Assembly (NCBI RefSeq): GCF_963678635.1
Contig: NC_087064.1
Location: 28,066,189-28,126,188 of the forward strand
Length of the DNA: 60,000 bases
Direction: 5' to 3'
Source of the DNA: Symsagittifera roscoffensis
Lineage: Eukaryota; Xenacoelomorpha; Acoela; Convolutidae
Positions 49,320 through 60,000 of the stretch are shown here, in pieces; the stretch's first letter is position 1, and each line of letters begins with the position of its first letter. The notes beneath the pieces were generated by a model. That model ran no database searches. It saw only the letters and a program-made list of their open reading frames with translations, and was not told where the DNA came from. Position numbers and translations under genes: made by a program.

Positions 49320-50610
49320 AGGGCTGGGTCCGCAAAACTTGAAATTATCATCTCTGCAGTGAGGCTCTGTCAGGGTCCTCTCAGGAGCTGCAAATTTTGC
49401 CTCCCAATATGACTGCTCAAATCCTTGTAGTTTGCGAGATATGACGTTTTTTTATGATTTTCTCCGAAATTTTCAAAAAAAACTTGGATATTAAAAAAAG
49501 TTCAAAACTATGAAGATATCAATCCTGTTATTGGAATCTGTGAGGGTGCTCATAGAGGCTTGCGAATCCTGCCTCTGAATATGGCTGCTCAAATTCTTGT
49601 AGTTTTCGAGATGTGACGTATTTTAAGATTTTTTCAAAATTTTTCAAAAAACTTAGGTATAATTTTTTTTTACAAAGCTTGAAATAATAATCTCTGTATC
49701 AAGGCTCTGTCAGAGTACTCTCTGGAGTTTCGATTTTTGCCTCCAAATAGGACTGCTCAAAACCTTACAATTTTCCAGATATGACGTTTTTTGTGATTTT
49801 TTCAAAAAAATTTTCATGAAAATTAATTTTTTTTTCAAAGTTCGAAATTCTTAACCTGTAGTTGGGGGGCTGTCAGAGTAATCTCAGGGGTTGCAAATTT
49901 GGCCTCCAATTATGAATGTCCAAATCATTTTTGTTCAAGAAATACGACGATTTTTTTGGAAATTTTCAGAAAACTTAAATTACAAAACAATTCGTTGAAG
50001 TGAAATTTCCCATCCTGTAGTAGTGTACTTTTAAAAATGTTGAATATTGTCATCAAAAAAGACTGCTCAAGTTTTGGTAGTTTTCGAGATGTTAATTTTT
50101 TTCTGGTTTTCAAAAAAAATACTTTTTTTTAGAAAACTTAAGGTGAAGTTTCTCAAAATTTGAATTTCTCAATGTTGTAGTTAGGTACTGTAAGAGTACT
50201 CTCTGGAGTTGCAAATCTTGCGTCCAAATGCGACTGCTGAATTGCTTTCATTTTCCCAGATGTAACGTTTCTTAATTCATTATAAACTTAGATACAAAAA
50301 AATGTCACAAATTTTTATGGTTTTTCAAAATTTAAATTAAAAAATGAATGAAAAACTTTACAAAATTTCAAGTTACTCTCAGGAGCTGCAAATCTTGCGT
50401 CCAATGTGACTGCTCAATTGCTTTTGTTTTCGCAGATGTGACGTTTTTTAGTTCATTTTAAAATTTTCGAAGAATTTAAATAAAACTTCACAAAATTTTA
50501 TGGTTCTTCAAAATTTGTGTAAAAAACTTGAATAGAAAATTTTGCAAAATTTGTAATTACGAACCCTGTAATTGGGTGCTGTCAGAGTACACCTAAAGAA
50601 TATATTTTTG
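49320..50610. repeat. Second tandem array of about 170-bp monomers
   Basis: Seven to eight diverged monomers. Each contains a CTGTCAGAGTACTCTC-like segment, GGAGTTGCAAATYTTGCCTCC, a GACTGCTCAAAT segment and GTAGTTTTCGAGATGTGACG. The last anchor falls near 49427, 49601, 49769, 49934, 50080, 50250 and 50427, giving a spacing of 146-177 bp. On the minus strand the CTCGAAAACTAC core resembles the 45.8-46.5-kb array. Confidence 0.8.
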
Positions 50611-50720
50611 TTGTTGAAAGTTCGAAGCACCGGAGGTGCGTTACACGCTAGTATTTTGTAAATCAGGTGGAATGTTAACGGTGTCCTTACTGTTGTACAT
50701 TCCATTTTTCACTATTCGAT

Positions 50721-50933
50721 TTCACAGATCCTCCGTTTCAGTACAAACATATGCCAAGTCTTCACTATGTGTCTTACCTATTTGCGCAACGTATTTTTCA
50801 AGAGAAGCAATACGTTTCAATTTTCAATCAATTCAGAATTTAATATGTCCAACTCACTTTGTAAGCCTTTTATTAGGCTTACTATCCCGAGTTGATCCTC
50901 GAAGGCCTCCATCCGCTCCTGAAGTTTGCTCAT
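50721..50933 (-). pseudogene. Small coiled-coil ORF remnant, minus strand
   Basis: From an ATG at 50933 the frame gives MSKLQERMEAFEDQLGIV and then a heptad-rich stretch. It stops after 38 codons, and a one-base shift continues with IASLEKYVAQIGKTHSED to a TGA at 50721. The coiled coil resembles the start of retroelement ORF1 proteins, but this is too short to assign. Confidence 0.35.
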
Positions 50934-51416
50934 GATTGATATAATACAATTATAAAGGCGGGTTAGCAACATGAAAATGCATTTGTTCAATTAAACGGTA
51001 AAAAAAAGTTTCAGAATATGGCCGATTTTAATGCAGACAGAAAAATTTAGGTCATGTGAGAGAAAAAAGAGCGAAAGATTTTCAAAAATAGCGCTGATTT
51101 TCCGACTTTATCGCAAAGTTAAGGAAGGAACTTTGGACTAGCTAGTGATTTTTGTTCAATTTGGGTATTTCGACCAGGCAAGCTCACAGTAAATCAGAAA
51201 ATTTGGCTGTTTCGAGAAAAAAATGGTCTGAATTTTTTTCGAATGTCAGACTTAATTAAAACAATTTAAGAGGTTGACCTCTGCACCACAAATTGAACTT
51301 CTATCACAATTTTAGCGATATCTTAGTAATTTTTGAGTCGCCTTTGTTGCAGATGCGAACTAGAAAACTTTACTAAAGCAAATAAAAATGCTAATTTTTT
51401 TGTAGTACTTTTGCTG
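50934..51416. other. No recognisable gene
   Basis: AT-rich sequence between the coiled-coil remnant and SINE copy 2. Confidence 0.5.
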
Positions 51417-51830
51417 CTTAGCATTGGAAATTTGATAGCATTCATACCTGCTTTATTGGCGACTTGTGTTAGTATACTTTCCAGCGACAGTGGAGCAGGT
51501 GCATAGACGAGACTCCTAGTGGCCAAGTTGATTAAGGCAAACGTCTCTCAGCACGAGTGACGTGTGTTCGAATCCTCTTCGGTCATGGTTGGAGTGGTCT
51601 CAGTGTCATCTGCCTCAAGCTGCGGCCGGCTGCGGCCAAATTGAAGACATCCCCCTCACCTTCGGTTGGTTCTGCATTGATTAGGACCGGGGACAGTAAA
51701 AAAAATCTCCTAGTTTACAGGTCCGAAGTTTCATTCCAGCAGATAGCATAAGTTTGTTTCAAGGCTTATTTTCCCCCATATTTAAGAGCTACTTTTTGCC
51801 GTTTTTTCGCTTGTTTCTGCGATGCGTGTA
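51417..51830 (+). repeat. tRNA-derived SINE, copy 2
   Basis: The head GCATTGGAAATTTGATAGCAT matches copies 1 and 3. A tRNA-like part has TAGTGGCCAAGTTG and box B GTGTTCGAATCCTC (about 51,567-51,580). The tail around TTAAGAGCTACTTTTTGCCG matches the tails of the other copies. Confidence 0.55.
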
Positions 51831-51997
51831 AACCTTAGTGCTAATTACTTGCCAAGAAATCGTCTGCTCTTGTCTCTTTTTGTGAACTAAATAATTTCGA
51901 CTAAATGGCTTTCCAATAACAAAGTTAATGCTTTCCAATTAACTAAACTCCTCGAAGGATGCAGTGAAAGTGAAAGTTTGTTTTTTCAGTTTATCGA

Positions 51998-53148
51998 ATG
52001 TTGCTTGTATATAGCCTATTCCTCCCACTTTTTGCTCAGCCCACCTGGGCTCTTATTGAGGGCATCTACTGCGGACTAGAAAACTGCTATGATGTGCTGG
52101 GAGTAACGAGAGACGCCACACCTCGCGAGATCACGAAAGCATACCGAAAGCTAGCTCGCGAGTACCACCCGGACTCAAATAAAGATGACCCAACAGCTCA
52201 CGATAAGTTTATTACAATAGCCACAGCTTATGAGACACTTAAAGATGAAGAAACAAGAACTGAGTATAATTCTATGCTTGATAATCCAGACCAAATTTAC
52301 AGACATTACTACAGGTATTACAGGAGAAAAGCGCCAAATGTGGATGTTAGATTAGTGTTAGTAGTGACAATATCAGTCATATCAGCAATACAGTATTACG
52401 CATGTTGGTATCGATATCACGAAGCTATTAGTTACCTGGTGACGGTGGCTAAATATAGAAACATGGCCATAGAGATCGCACAAGATAGAGGTCTGTTTGA
52501 CACGGGAAAGAACAAGGTCAAAGGCAACAGAGGGGTCAAAGAGGAAATGAAGAGCTTCAAGGAACAGGTCATCAGAGATATCGTAGCTGAAAACATGGAC
52601 ATTCAAGGTAAATAGTAAGGATGTATGATTTATAACAAAAAAAACAAGTCAGCTAAAAGTTTTTCAGTATTATCGATATTTTGATCGCTTGTCTAAATAG
52701 GTTTCATGATATTTCAGAGAGTTGGATATTTAGTAAGCTATATCTTAATATTCCTTTTTTTATTTTAGGAGGCTACAGCAAACCAGACATCTATTGTATC
52801 CTTTGGGTGCAGCTGTTCACGTGGCCCTACCAACGGGTATTAGACCTCAAATGGTTGACCTTGTATTTTGTAAATCACACAATATTCAAGAAACCCCTAG
52901 GCAGGGAGCAGAAGCTGTACAAAATCAGGAAGAATCTCAAGCTCTCAGAGAGTCAGTTCAACTACCTGGAACCACATCAGATTAACGAGTACCTCGATTT
53001 GAAACTATGGGAGAAGGATTCCTTCGACGACTATAAACGTGAGAAAGAAGAAGAGCAAAAGCTGCTAATGGCCAATAATGCTAAGCTAAAAAAATACAAA
53101 CGCTGGCTGAAAAACCATGGCACAGGTCGGATGACCTTCGAAGATTAG
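51998..53148 (+). CDS. DNAJC25: DNAJC25-like ER membrane DnaJ protein
   Basis: Two exons, 51998-52607 and 52769-53148, joined at G|GT...AG|GA so that a Gly codon is split; the product is 329 residues (human 360). A signal peptide (MLLVYSLFLPLFAQPTWA) precedes CGLENCYDVLGV and a J domain at about 32-95 with a helix-loop-helix ending in the YHPD (HPD) motif that stimulates Hsp70 ATPase. VRLVLVVTISVISAIQYYACW is a membrane segment (about 115-133), and a second hydrophobic region (YCILWVQLF) follows in exon 2. The Lys/Glu-rich C terminus ends GTGRMTFED. J domain, TM pair and the KWLKNxGxGRxTF ending are diagnostic of DNAJC25. It would act at the ER membrane. An acceptor (TTTTTTCAG, ending 51989) lies 8 nt before the ATG. 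Confidence 0.93.
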
Positions 53149-55055
53149 ACAGCGCTTCAAAACTGAAATCTTGATAGCATCAGTTGAACGTTCATCAAAT
53201 TGTATTATTTAAAAGTGCCTACGAGTTGATAATCAGATATTATACTGGTCTACGTGCAAACATCCAAAATAGCCTAAAAAATTAGGTGATAGAATTATAA
53301 AATAAGTTAAGAAAAGAAAACATACGGAGGGCTGACGCATATAGAGCAGATCTCAAGTGATTTTTGTCTTCCAGGATCCGTGGCGCTTCCTTCCTATAAC
53401 CACGATATTTTCCATAAAATAGGAATTTTGGTTTGTAATATAGTTTCTCGGATGGTTGCCTTGCAAGCGTTGGTCGTGATTTTATGGTCGGTAAGAAAAC
53501 AAAAACAGGCCAAAACGACGTTAATAAGCACTATTTGCAAAGTTTCGATCGGAAATAACGTTTTTTTGGCGCGCTCTCCCTCATCTTAATTAAATTTTTT
53601 AGGACCAGTTTGAGGTTGGTCATCAAAAATGGGTGTCGTTAAATAGTACCAAAGGGGGCCTTTGAAAAAATTCGTCAACTAGAATTGTGGGGGTTTGCTG
53701 GAATGGAGTGAATGCTCGGTTAGTGGTGCTCTGGAGGTGGGTTGTAGTATTTTTTTGGTACCAGCGAAGTTACCGTCTTTTTGGATCTTGAAGATTTCCC
53801 GTGACAAGGATAGAAACGATTTATTCACTTCGTTAGATATGAATAAAATATTTCGCTTAAGAGTTCAAACTAGATGGTTCAATGTCGAGATATTATGATG
53901 CGTAACTTGTGTTTTTGTTCCTTTTTCTTAGGTATGAATTTTTATTTATTTTTAAATGTTAATGTTATGAATCTCAAAGAAATTTATTTGATACGAGAAC
54001 TAAATGCTTAATAAATTCAACGTTTCAAGTTGTTCCATTTTCATTCGAGTTTTAGGTCTAATCTTTGAGGGACAAGCTCAAATGAACTGCGAGTAAACCG
54101 TACATACCCGTCAAGACGAACAGGTTGAACTGTATTTGAGAGATTTGGTAATTGAGAAGAATGGCTCTTCAAGCACTCCATGCTTGTACTTGGGTGACTT
54201 ACAAGAAGAATTTGCTCTGAAGTTTTCTAAATACATCTATTGATAGTTTTCACATGATCAAATAAATGGATGAAATTTGAAGTATTCGGCTTTCAATAGA
54301 TATACAAACTAACGTTTAATTCTATAACAAAGTCGCACATTACTGTTCAATACCTGTATTCAGTTTTATCCCAGTATATAGTAGAAGTAGTAGCGTTTAA
54401 GTACAATCGACACTGAGGATAATAATACGGGCTATTGTGATTGCTCCGACTTGCCAAGAGAGTGACAGAAAATTTGAACTTGGTCTATTTTTTTTCTTCA
54501 AATTAAATTCAATTGTTATGAAGAAATTTTGGTGCTATTTTTATACCATTTGAAAGATATTGATGCCCTGAGGTCAAATTAAAAAATTTTTCCTGCGACG
54601 ATTTTTGTTGCCAGTTTGGGAAAAGTTGCGTTGCAGAAAAGCGGCGAATTAATCAGGCCTTGAAATTTTTTCAAATTGAGTTGAGCTAAGCTATTTGGTT
54701 TTATCTAACCTTAATTAGACGAGAAACATAGCCTTTTCTCACATGGCATGTGGGATTTTTTTTTAAATATCAGAAATTTTACTTTTGTTCGAATTTATAA
54801 ATATTTTTGGTTACACTAGCCAGCTTGCGAGCGTTAATGTATTAGTACAAATGTAGAAAACGAACGGTGTTGATTGGTTATTGGATTTTCTGTTATGTAT
54901 TATACTTAAACCCTTTCTAGAATTTGAATGTTTCAATATAAATTAGTTGGTTGCACGTGATAGAATCTCCCGGAGATTCACTGATTCTATATGAAAAGTT
55001 GAAGTCGTCTAAGAAGATTGTCAATTGTCAAATTGGCATATAACTACAAGCCTTT
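53149..55055. other. Intergenic sequence, no recognisable gene
   Basis: Follows the DNAJC25-like stop codon. It should contain that gene's 3' UTR: ATTAGG and AATAAG-rich sequence is seen near 53,280-53,310, but no certain AATAAA site. Short ORFs here have no recognisable content. Confidence 0.5.
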
Positions 55056-55057
55056 TT

Positions 55058-55370
55058 TCTAACCTAACTGTAAAATAAAAGTGTTCACTTATTTGAAAAT
55101 TTCATTGTAGCATTGGAAATTGCATAGCATCTGTTCTCTGCTTTATTTGTGGCTAGTGTTTGTAATTAATTAAGTGTCCTTGGTTAGTGCGAGAGAATGG
55201 TTAGCTCTAGGTTCTTGGTCTCAGTGGTTATAGGTTCGAATCCGTGAGGTAGCTGAATTTTTACTAATTCGAGGCTTATTTCTACTTGTTTCTATCGCAA
55301 ATTATAGAGCTTCTTTTTATCGTGTTCTCGCAAGTGTTAGCGAAGCGAAGCTTCGCCTCTGTGTAAAATA
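55058..55370 (+). repeat. tRNA-derived SINE, copy 3
   Basis: Most complete copy: head CTAACCTAACTGTAAAATAA, then GCATAGCATCTGTTCTCTGC, tRNA-like part with box B TAGGTTCGAATCCGTGAGG (about 55,230-55,248), and tail ending GAAGCGAAGCTTCGCCTC. Confidence 0.65.
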
Positions 55371-55605
55371 GATTTTTTTGCGAAACCACACAAACCGTTG
55401 TTCACAAGCGTTGTCTGTTATCTTTTTGCTGGTGTCTGAGAGGCACAATTTCGCCTCTGTGTTTACACTTGCCTCATACTCATGTTTTTTCTGGAGCTTT
55501 CTTTCGATATCCCACTTTCCTAAAATCATCCGAATACTAGTGACACAAAAAAGAAATGCTTAGCAATGATGCACCCGAGAATTTACTGTGACTCATTTGT
55601 TTCAG

Positions 55606-57458
55606 GTAGTGATTATGGCTTCCGCAATATCATTTGTGCCCTCGCGCAAGGGACCCTCTGGACTGTCGGTTAATGGGGAGGAGAAACAGAGATACGACCG
55701 AATGTTCATGAGTCTTCTGCCACCTGGATCCCACCCCAATCAGCTGGTTGGAGGGGACAAAATGAAAGAGGTCTTCCTCAAGTCAGGACTGCAGCCTAAA
55801 GTGCTAGGAGTCATATGGTAGGAAAATCAAGTGATTTTAACTAAAAGTTTTTATCCACCACGCGCAGTAACAATGAACGAGACTTTGGGATTTGCAGGAA
55901 GAACCGCTGTTATGTTCCTGGTTAAGGTACTTTTGTAATACTTTTTTTCTAAGAAATGTCGTCTTTAACAATATTCCGAAAGGGTGAGCACGGAATTTGG
56001 TGCTTCTCGAACCGCCAGCCTCTGGAATGTAAGAAAGCTAATTGCAGTGGGCATCATTATATTTCACCAAATGAGATTGACACGATAAGTCATGATGTAT
56101 AAAAGTACTTCCCCGAATCTAAGTTTGTCATCGTTTTAGTATTTCTGCTATGCATCGAGATATCAAAAAACATTGTTTCTTCGATATCTGTTGTTGAATC
56201 TGATTTAGGGCATATTTTGATGTATTTATCTTGGTCATGGGATTTGGCGTGGTTATGGGATTTAGGTCTTCAAGTTACCTTCCCCTGAGCTAAAGTTTCT
56301 TGAATTATTAATGTTATGCTAATAATGCGGCATACTTGCTGCAGGGATCAAATGTCATTGGAATCAGAGATCTCTGTTATAGAATTTCATGTGCTATGTT
56401 CACAAGCCTTAAACCAGAGCTGGTGATAAAAATGTGTCATGTCCCGCTAGCGCCGACCGCCATGATCCGCTCTCGTCTCTTGATGGTGCGCCATTATTTA
56501 ACTGACCACAAAATACAGCCACTAGAAAATAACAACGATAACTGGCTTCTCTGTAATTAATGCCGAAAGTTCCGACCAAAAAAGTATTAAAACAAAACAT
56601 ATATGATTTTTTGGAAATTGTGATGTTTGTTATTCTTTTCGCTAGGAGCGGATTTAAAGGAAAGCCTAGAAAATAGGTACATTCAATATTAAGAGTACGG
56701 TGCGCTTATTTGACAACAGATTTTATCAAAAAATTAATAGAAAAAAGTTCGAGTCAAGAAGGCGCTAAATGAAGCTTTATAAGCAATATAAAGCATTATT
56801 TAAGAATATAAAGTTAATATTCCCGGAGTAAAACTAAATTTTTACGTCTTATTTTTTTATTATAGGCCTGCTCGCTTGCTTATTTTCTCGAAATTTGACC
56901 GAAAATCAATAATTTTAAACCCGTTTTTCTCCATTGAGATTTTTTTCTGGAAGAATAGGGTTCGAATCACGGCAGCTAAGGCTTTAATGTGATATATCAC
57001 TCGCCCCTTCCGACAGTTTTTCGATACCTGATTTTGCGTGGTAAACGACAAAAGTATTAGAACACCCGAATACAAAGTTTCTCCCCACTTTCAGTGGTCG
57101 GAACAGTTAGTTGATAAATTATAGTTTGAGAATAATTTTCAGTCGATGGCATATTGACAGTTCTCTGTATGTAGATTAGCAGTTTTATGTGTTCGTCCGT
57201 TCGCGGATAATTACGTGTTAATGGGTTATAGGGAGAAGTCTGATCTGACGAAAGATGGCAGCCTAGACAACAGGGAGTTCGCCATCGCCATGTGTCTCAT
57301 AGAACATGTCCTCGGAGGAAACACTATACCGCCAGTTGTGCCTCAACAGGTCATCAATATGAACATCCCACCACCGACTGTGTCTGCTCCAGTAGCTGGA
57401 CCCACTCCTGCTCCTGGAGGCCCCCCACCTGGCCAGATGCAAAACTCGCAATCCGCAT
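55606..57458 (+). CDS. EH-domain endocytic adaptor (intersectin/Eps15-like), N-terminal exons
   Basis: Exon 1 is 55606-55817 (acceptor TTTGTTTCAG, ATG at 55615). Exon 2 is 57232-57458 (donor GTGAGT). The split codon restores a Trp. The joined protein has a short N-terminal tail, then an EH domain: YDRMFMSLLPPG, GGDKMKEVFLKSGL, VLGVIW and the EF-hand loop DLTKDGSLDNREF, ending AIAMCLIEHVLGG. A Pro-rich stretch (PPPTVSAPVAGPTPAPGGPP) follows. EH domains bind NPF motifs in endocytic partners. One EH domain at the extreme N terminus followed by Pro-rich sequence resembles intersectin; Eps15 is the alternative. The third loop position is Thr where Asp/Asn is usual, so calcium binding may be weak. 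Further exons are not seen before 60,000 and probably lie beyond the window. Confidence 0.82.
55818..57231 (+). other. Intron 1 of the EH-domain gene
   Basis: A 1.4-kb GT-AG intron without coding content. A SINE-like unit (GGGTTCGAATCACGG, then TTTAATGTGATATATCACTCG) lies at 56,960-57,105, the same family as the arms of the 42.6-43.4-kb foldback. Confidence 0.6.
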
Positions 57459-57530
57459 GTGAGTCGCTAGATTGTTGCTTCGAAGCAAGAAGACTGAATG
57501 CTTACTTGAATTTAAATATAATAAATAAGT

Positions 57531-57793
57531 ATATTACGAGGCCAAACTGTGTATTTTAAGAATTGTAAGCGGGTTCCGCGACAGACTGAAAACAGGATTG
57601 TCATGGAATCCGCAACACGGCTAATTTTGATCTTTTTGCTGTTTTGGGTTCCTGGAACCCAATTTGTTCGTGGAACCCAAAACAGCAAAAAGATCAAAAT
57701 TAGCCGTGTTGCGGATTCCATGACAATCCTGTTTTCAGTCTGTCGCGGAACCCGCTTGCAATTCTTAAAATACACAGTTTGGCCTCGTAATAT
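57531..57793. repeat. 263-bp near-perfect palindrome
   Basis: Arms 57531-57652 and 57672-57793 are inverse complements with almost no mismatch, separated by a 19-nt loop. Outer ends read ATATTACGAGGCC and GGCCTCGTAATAT. The right arm is the start of the 151-bp tandem repeat that follows, so the palindrome was built from one repeat unit. Confidence 0.9.
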
Positions 57794-58173
57794 ACTGAAC
57801 GACATAAAAAAAGTATATCGCTCAAAATTGCTCAAAGCAGCGAAATTTGTGGAATCCCGATTAAAACTTAAATGACAATCCTGTTTTCAGTCTGTCGCGG
57901 AACCCGCTTACATTTCTTAAAATACACAGTTTGGCCTCGTAATATTTTGAGCGATATAAAAAAGTATATCGCTCAAAATTGGTCAAAGCAGCGAAATTTG
58001 TGGAATCCCGATTAAAACTTAAATGACAATCCTGTTTTCAGTCTGTCGCGGAACCCGCTTACATTTCTTAAAATACACAGTTTGGCCTCGTAATATTTTG
58101 AGCGATATAAAAAAGTATATCGCTCAAAATTGGTCAAAGCAGCGAAATTTGTGGAATCCCGATTAAAACTTAA
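57721..58173 (+). repeat. 151-bp tandem repeat, three copies
   Basis: Units start TGACAATCCTGTTTTCAGTC at 57721, 57873 and 58024. Copies two and three are nearly identical; the first differs slightly. Each contains a short inverted repeat TTTTGAGCGATATA/TATATCGCTCAAAA. Confidence 0.9.
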
Positions 58174-58649
58174 AACAGGAATTTAGGTTTTGAACTGGAA
58201 ATTAAAACAATTTACGGAACCCATTAACATATATGTACATTACATTATAATTTTTTTTATTTAAGATCATTTATCCACGGGGGAAAGGACTAACACGAGC
58301 TGTACAGCTCATCACGGCGAACCGCTATTGTGCCCCTGTTTAACCGTTTTGCGTTACACTAGTTTTAGTTTAGCGGAATCCTTTAACATTTGCGGAATCC
58401 AGAACAGCTTGCTGTAATTTCCCGTTGGGGAACCCGCGGCACAGTTAATGTGCCGAAGAAATTTGAGCGGAATCCACGGAAATTTTGTAATAACACGTTT
58501 AAAGACTTTTCTCTATATTTCAAAGACTTACACACGCCAAACGGAGCCCCTATCAAGTGCACAGTCCCCCTATTTGGCCTCGTTATATACCTTCCTAGAA
58601 AGTATGGACAAAAGTCAGATTCAAAATTTCCAGCGAAGATGAAGTTATA

Positions 58650-59366
58650 CAGTGCTGATTTAAATTAACCGGACAAAACGCGTTTAACTTGAAATTTAAA
58701 ACGCATTTTTCTCAAATTGGGTTGAGTTTAGGTGGAAACTTATGAAGACAAAACTTGCCTAAAATTTAAACAGAATTAATATGGTTTGCGAAATTCAGGC
58801 CAAAAATTTTACCCCAAAAAAGGGTCATTTTGGCTTTTCTTAGTTAATCAAAAATTACGCCGAAAATACCCAGTCGATCAAAGAGATATTTATATCAAAG
58901 TGAGCCCCTTATGTAGTCCAAAAAACTTTAAGAAGGGTATATTCTCCAAAAAAAAATTGCAAACCGTACCGTTTAAAATTCTTTTTAAATAAAAAGTTGG
59001 TATTTATATAGTAAAAACGACCTTTTTTGTCTATCAAACAAAAACAAATTAACTTATACAATGTTTTGGAGAATATACCGTTATTAAAGTTTGTTGGACT
59101 ACGTAAGGGGCTCACTTTGATATAAATATCTCTTTGATCGACTGGGTTTTTTTGGCGTAATTTTTGATTAAGTAAGAAAAGCCAAAATGACCCATTTTTG
59201 GGGTAAAATTTTTGGCCTGAGTTTCGCAAAACAAATTACACCATATTAATTCTGCTTAAATTTTAGGTCTTTAGAAGTTTCCACCTAATCTCAACCCAAT
59301 TTGAGAAAAATGCGTTTTAAATTTCAAGTTTAACGTGTTTTGTCCGGTTAATTTAAATCAGCACTG
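58650..59366. mobile_element. 717-bp palindromic MITE, Tc1/mariner-like
   Basis: Ends CAGTGCTGATTTAAATTAACC and its inverse complement, flanked on both sides by TA. Arms of about 290 bp (58650 to about 58945 and about 59072-59366) are inverse complements with some divergence, around a 120-bp unique centre. The TA target duplication and CAGTG termini fit Tc1/mariner non-autonomous elements. ORFs over it are shadows of the palindrome, occurring on both strands. Confidence 0.8.
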
Positions 59367-60000
59367 TACATGAAACTCATGATAAATATGCTTAGAATTA
59401 GCAAGAGTTATCCAATCGGAACATATAATTTTCTCAGGTTTACAGTTTGTCTTACAGAATCACTGAATCATGATAGCTTCACTTATAATAAATTCAAGTT
59501 GAGCTCTAATTCTGCACAGTTGGTGTAGATGTAACGTGCATGCCACTGATAACAAAGGTTGAGAGTTCAAGTTCGGCCAGGATGTGTTCTTTGTGCAACC
59601 TGAAAATTTTCCGCTTGAAAAAAATGATGGCTTTTTTTTGCTTGGTTGCCACAGCTCGGATGGTTTAGGCAATTGAAAATCCTTTTGATGGTTTCCGGTT
59701 AAGCTATTGGTCTGTGAGTTTAAAGAAGTTTTGCACGAATTTTTTTGATATAAGATTTTGGCATTTTTTGTGTTAGTGAGCTTCAGTGATAATTCAACAC
59801 CTTGTTTTTTTGCAGAAAAAGTCTTGTTCACGCTTAAATTTGATTCTCCTTGTTGTTGTTTTCTCTGCAAATCGGAAAAATTTTCTCAAACATTCAATCA
59901 TTTTTTGCGGTTTTAAGAGTTTGTTGACACTTTTCTAACAGTCTATTGGCTTTATGAGGTTTTTTGTTTTGTCTCTGAATTCTTGTCTTACTCATAACTC
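59367..60000. other. No recognisable gene
   Basis: A tRNA-like stretch with box A-like GTTGGTGTAGATG and box B-like GAGAGTTCAAGTTCGG occurs at about 59,519-59,578 and may be another SINE head. The rest is T-rich with no supported coding sequence. Confidence 0.4.

Noticed and set aside
55196-55260. Functional tRNA gene
   Set aside because: A box B-like sequence is present but acceptor and anticodon stems do not pair, and the same unit recurs with SINE head and tail.
57512-57875. Two overlapping ORFs of about 107 codons on opposite strands
   Set aside because: They arise from the palindrome, which gives nearly the same translation on both strands.
58786-59229. Two similar small ORFs on opposite strands
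   Set aside because: They are mirror images produced by the palindromic MITE, not genes.

Overview
The window is a stretch of nuclear genome from a metazoan, most likely a marine invertebrate. Three host genes have spliceosomal introns with GT-AG borders, the background is AT-rich, there are tRNA-derived SINEs, and at least five classes of transposable element are present. The species cannot be named from the sequence. All three host genes have a polypyrimidine-AG acceptor 9-28 nt before the start codon. This fits spliced-leader trans-splicing (known in tunicates, cnidarians, ctenophores and others) or short 5' UTR introns.

Region 1 (1 to about 22,230) is a giant Ty3/Gypsy-like retroelement that is almost intact at the coding level. 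A 2.5-kb leader carries about 18 copies of a TCCGGAGGGGTC-like motif. It is followed by gag-protease, pol (RT, RNase H, integrase and a C-terminal macro-like domain), and two very large extra ORFs of 1,684 and 1,205 codons. ORF3 contains a complete SGNH/GDSL-hydrolase catalytic set. ORF4 matches nothing I recognise. The copy shows damage or recoding sites: two in-frame TGA codons in gag, a T8 run at the gag/pol frame change, a single TGA between the same-frame ORF3 and ORF4, and an integrase lacking its zinc finger and probably its first catalytic Asp. I found no LTR pair inside the window.

Region 2 (23,736 to about 44,004) is an ARL6IP1-like gene. Phase-compatible exons at 23.8-24.1 kb and 41.98-42.43 kb are separated by a 17.9-kb intron full of mobile elements. 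The intron holds a decayed esterase-PHD-reverse transcriptase retroelement (24.85-27.96 kb) and two tandem, nearly identical 6.1-6.5-kb units (28,975-41,637). Each unit contains a decayed BEL/Pao element with recognisable LTRs.

Region 3 (44-51.9 kb) is repeat-rich. It has two arrays of about 170-bp monomers, a broken PIF1-type helicase directly after the first array (Helitron/Helentron-like), a coiled-coil ORF remnant on the minus strand, and SINE copies.

Region 4 (51,990-53,148) is a complete two-exon DNAJC25-like gene. Region 5 (55,606-57,458 and beyond) holds the first two coding exons of an EH-domain endocytic adaptor of the intersectin/Eps15 type. After it come a 263-bp near-perfect palindrome, a 151-bp tandem repeat and a 717-bp palindromic mariner-type MITE. 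The strongest candidate for an undescribed system is the giant retroelement, which combines Pol-macro, SGNH-containing ORF3 and ORF4.
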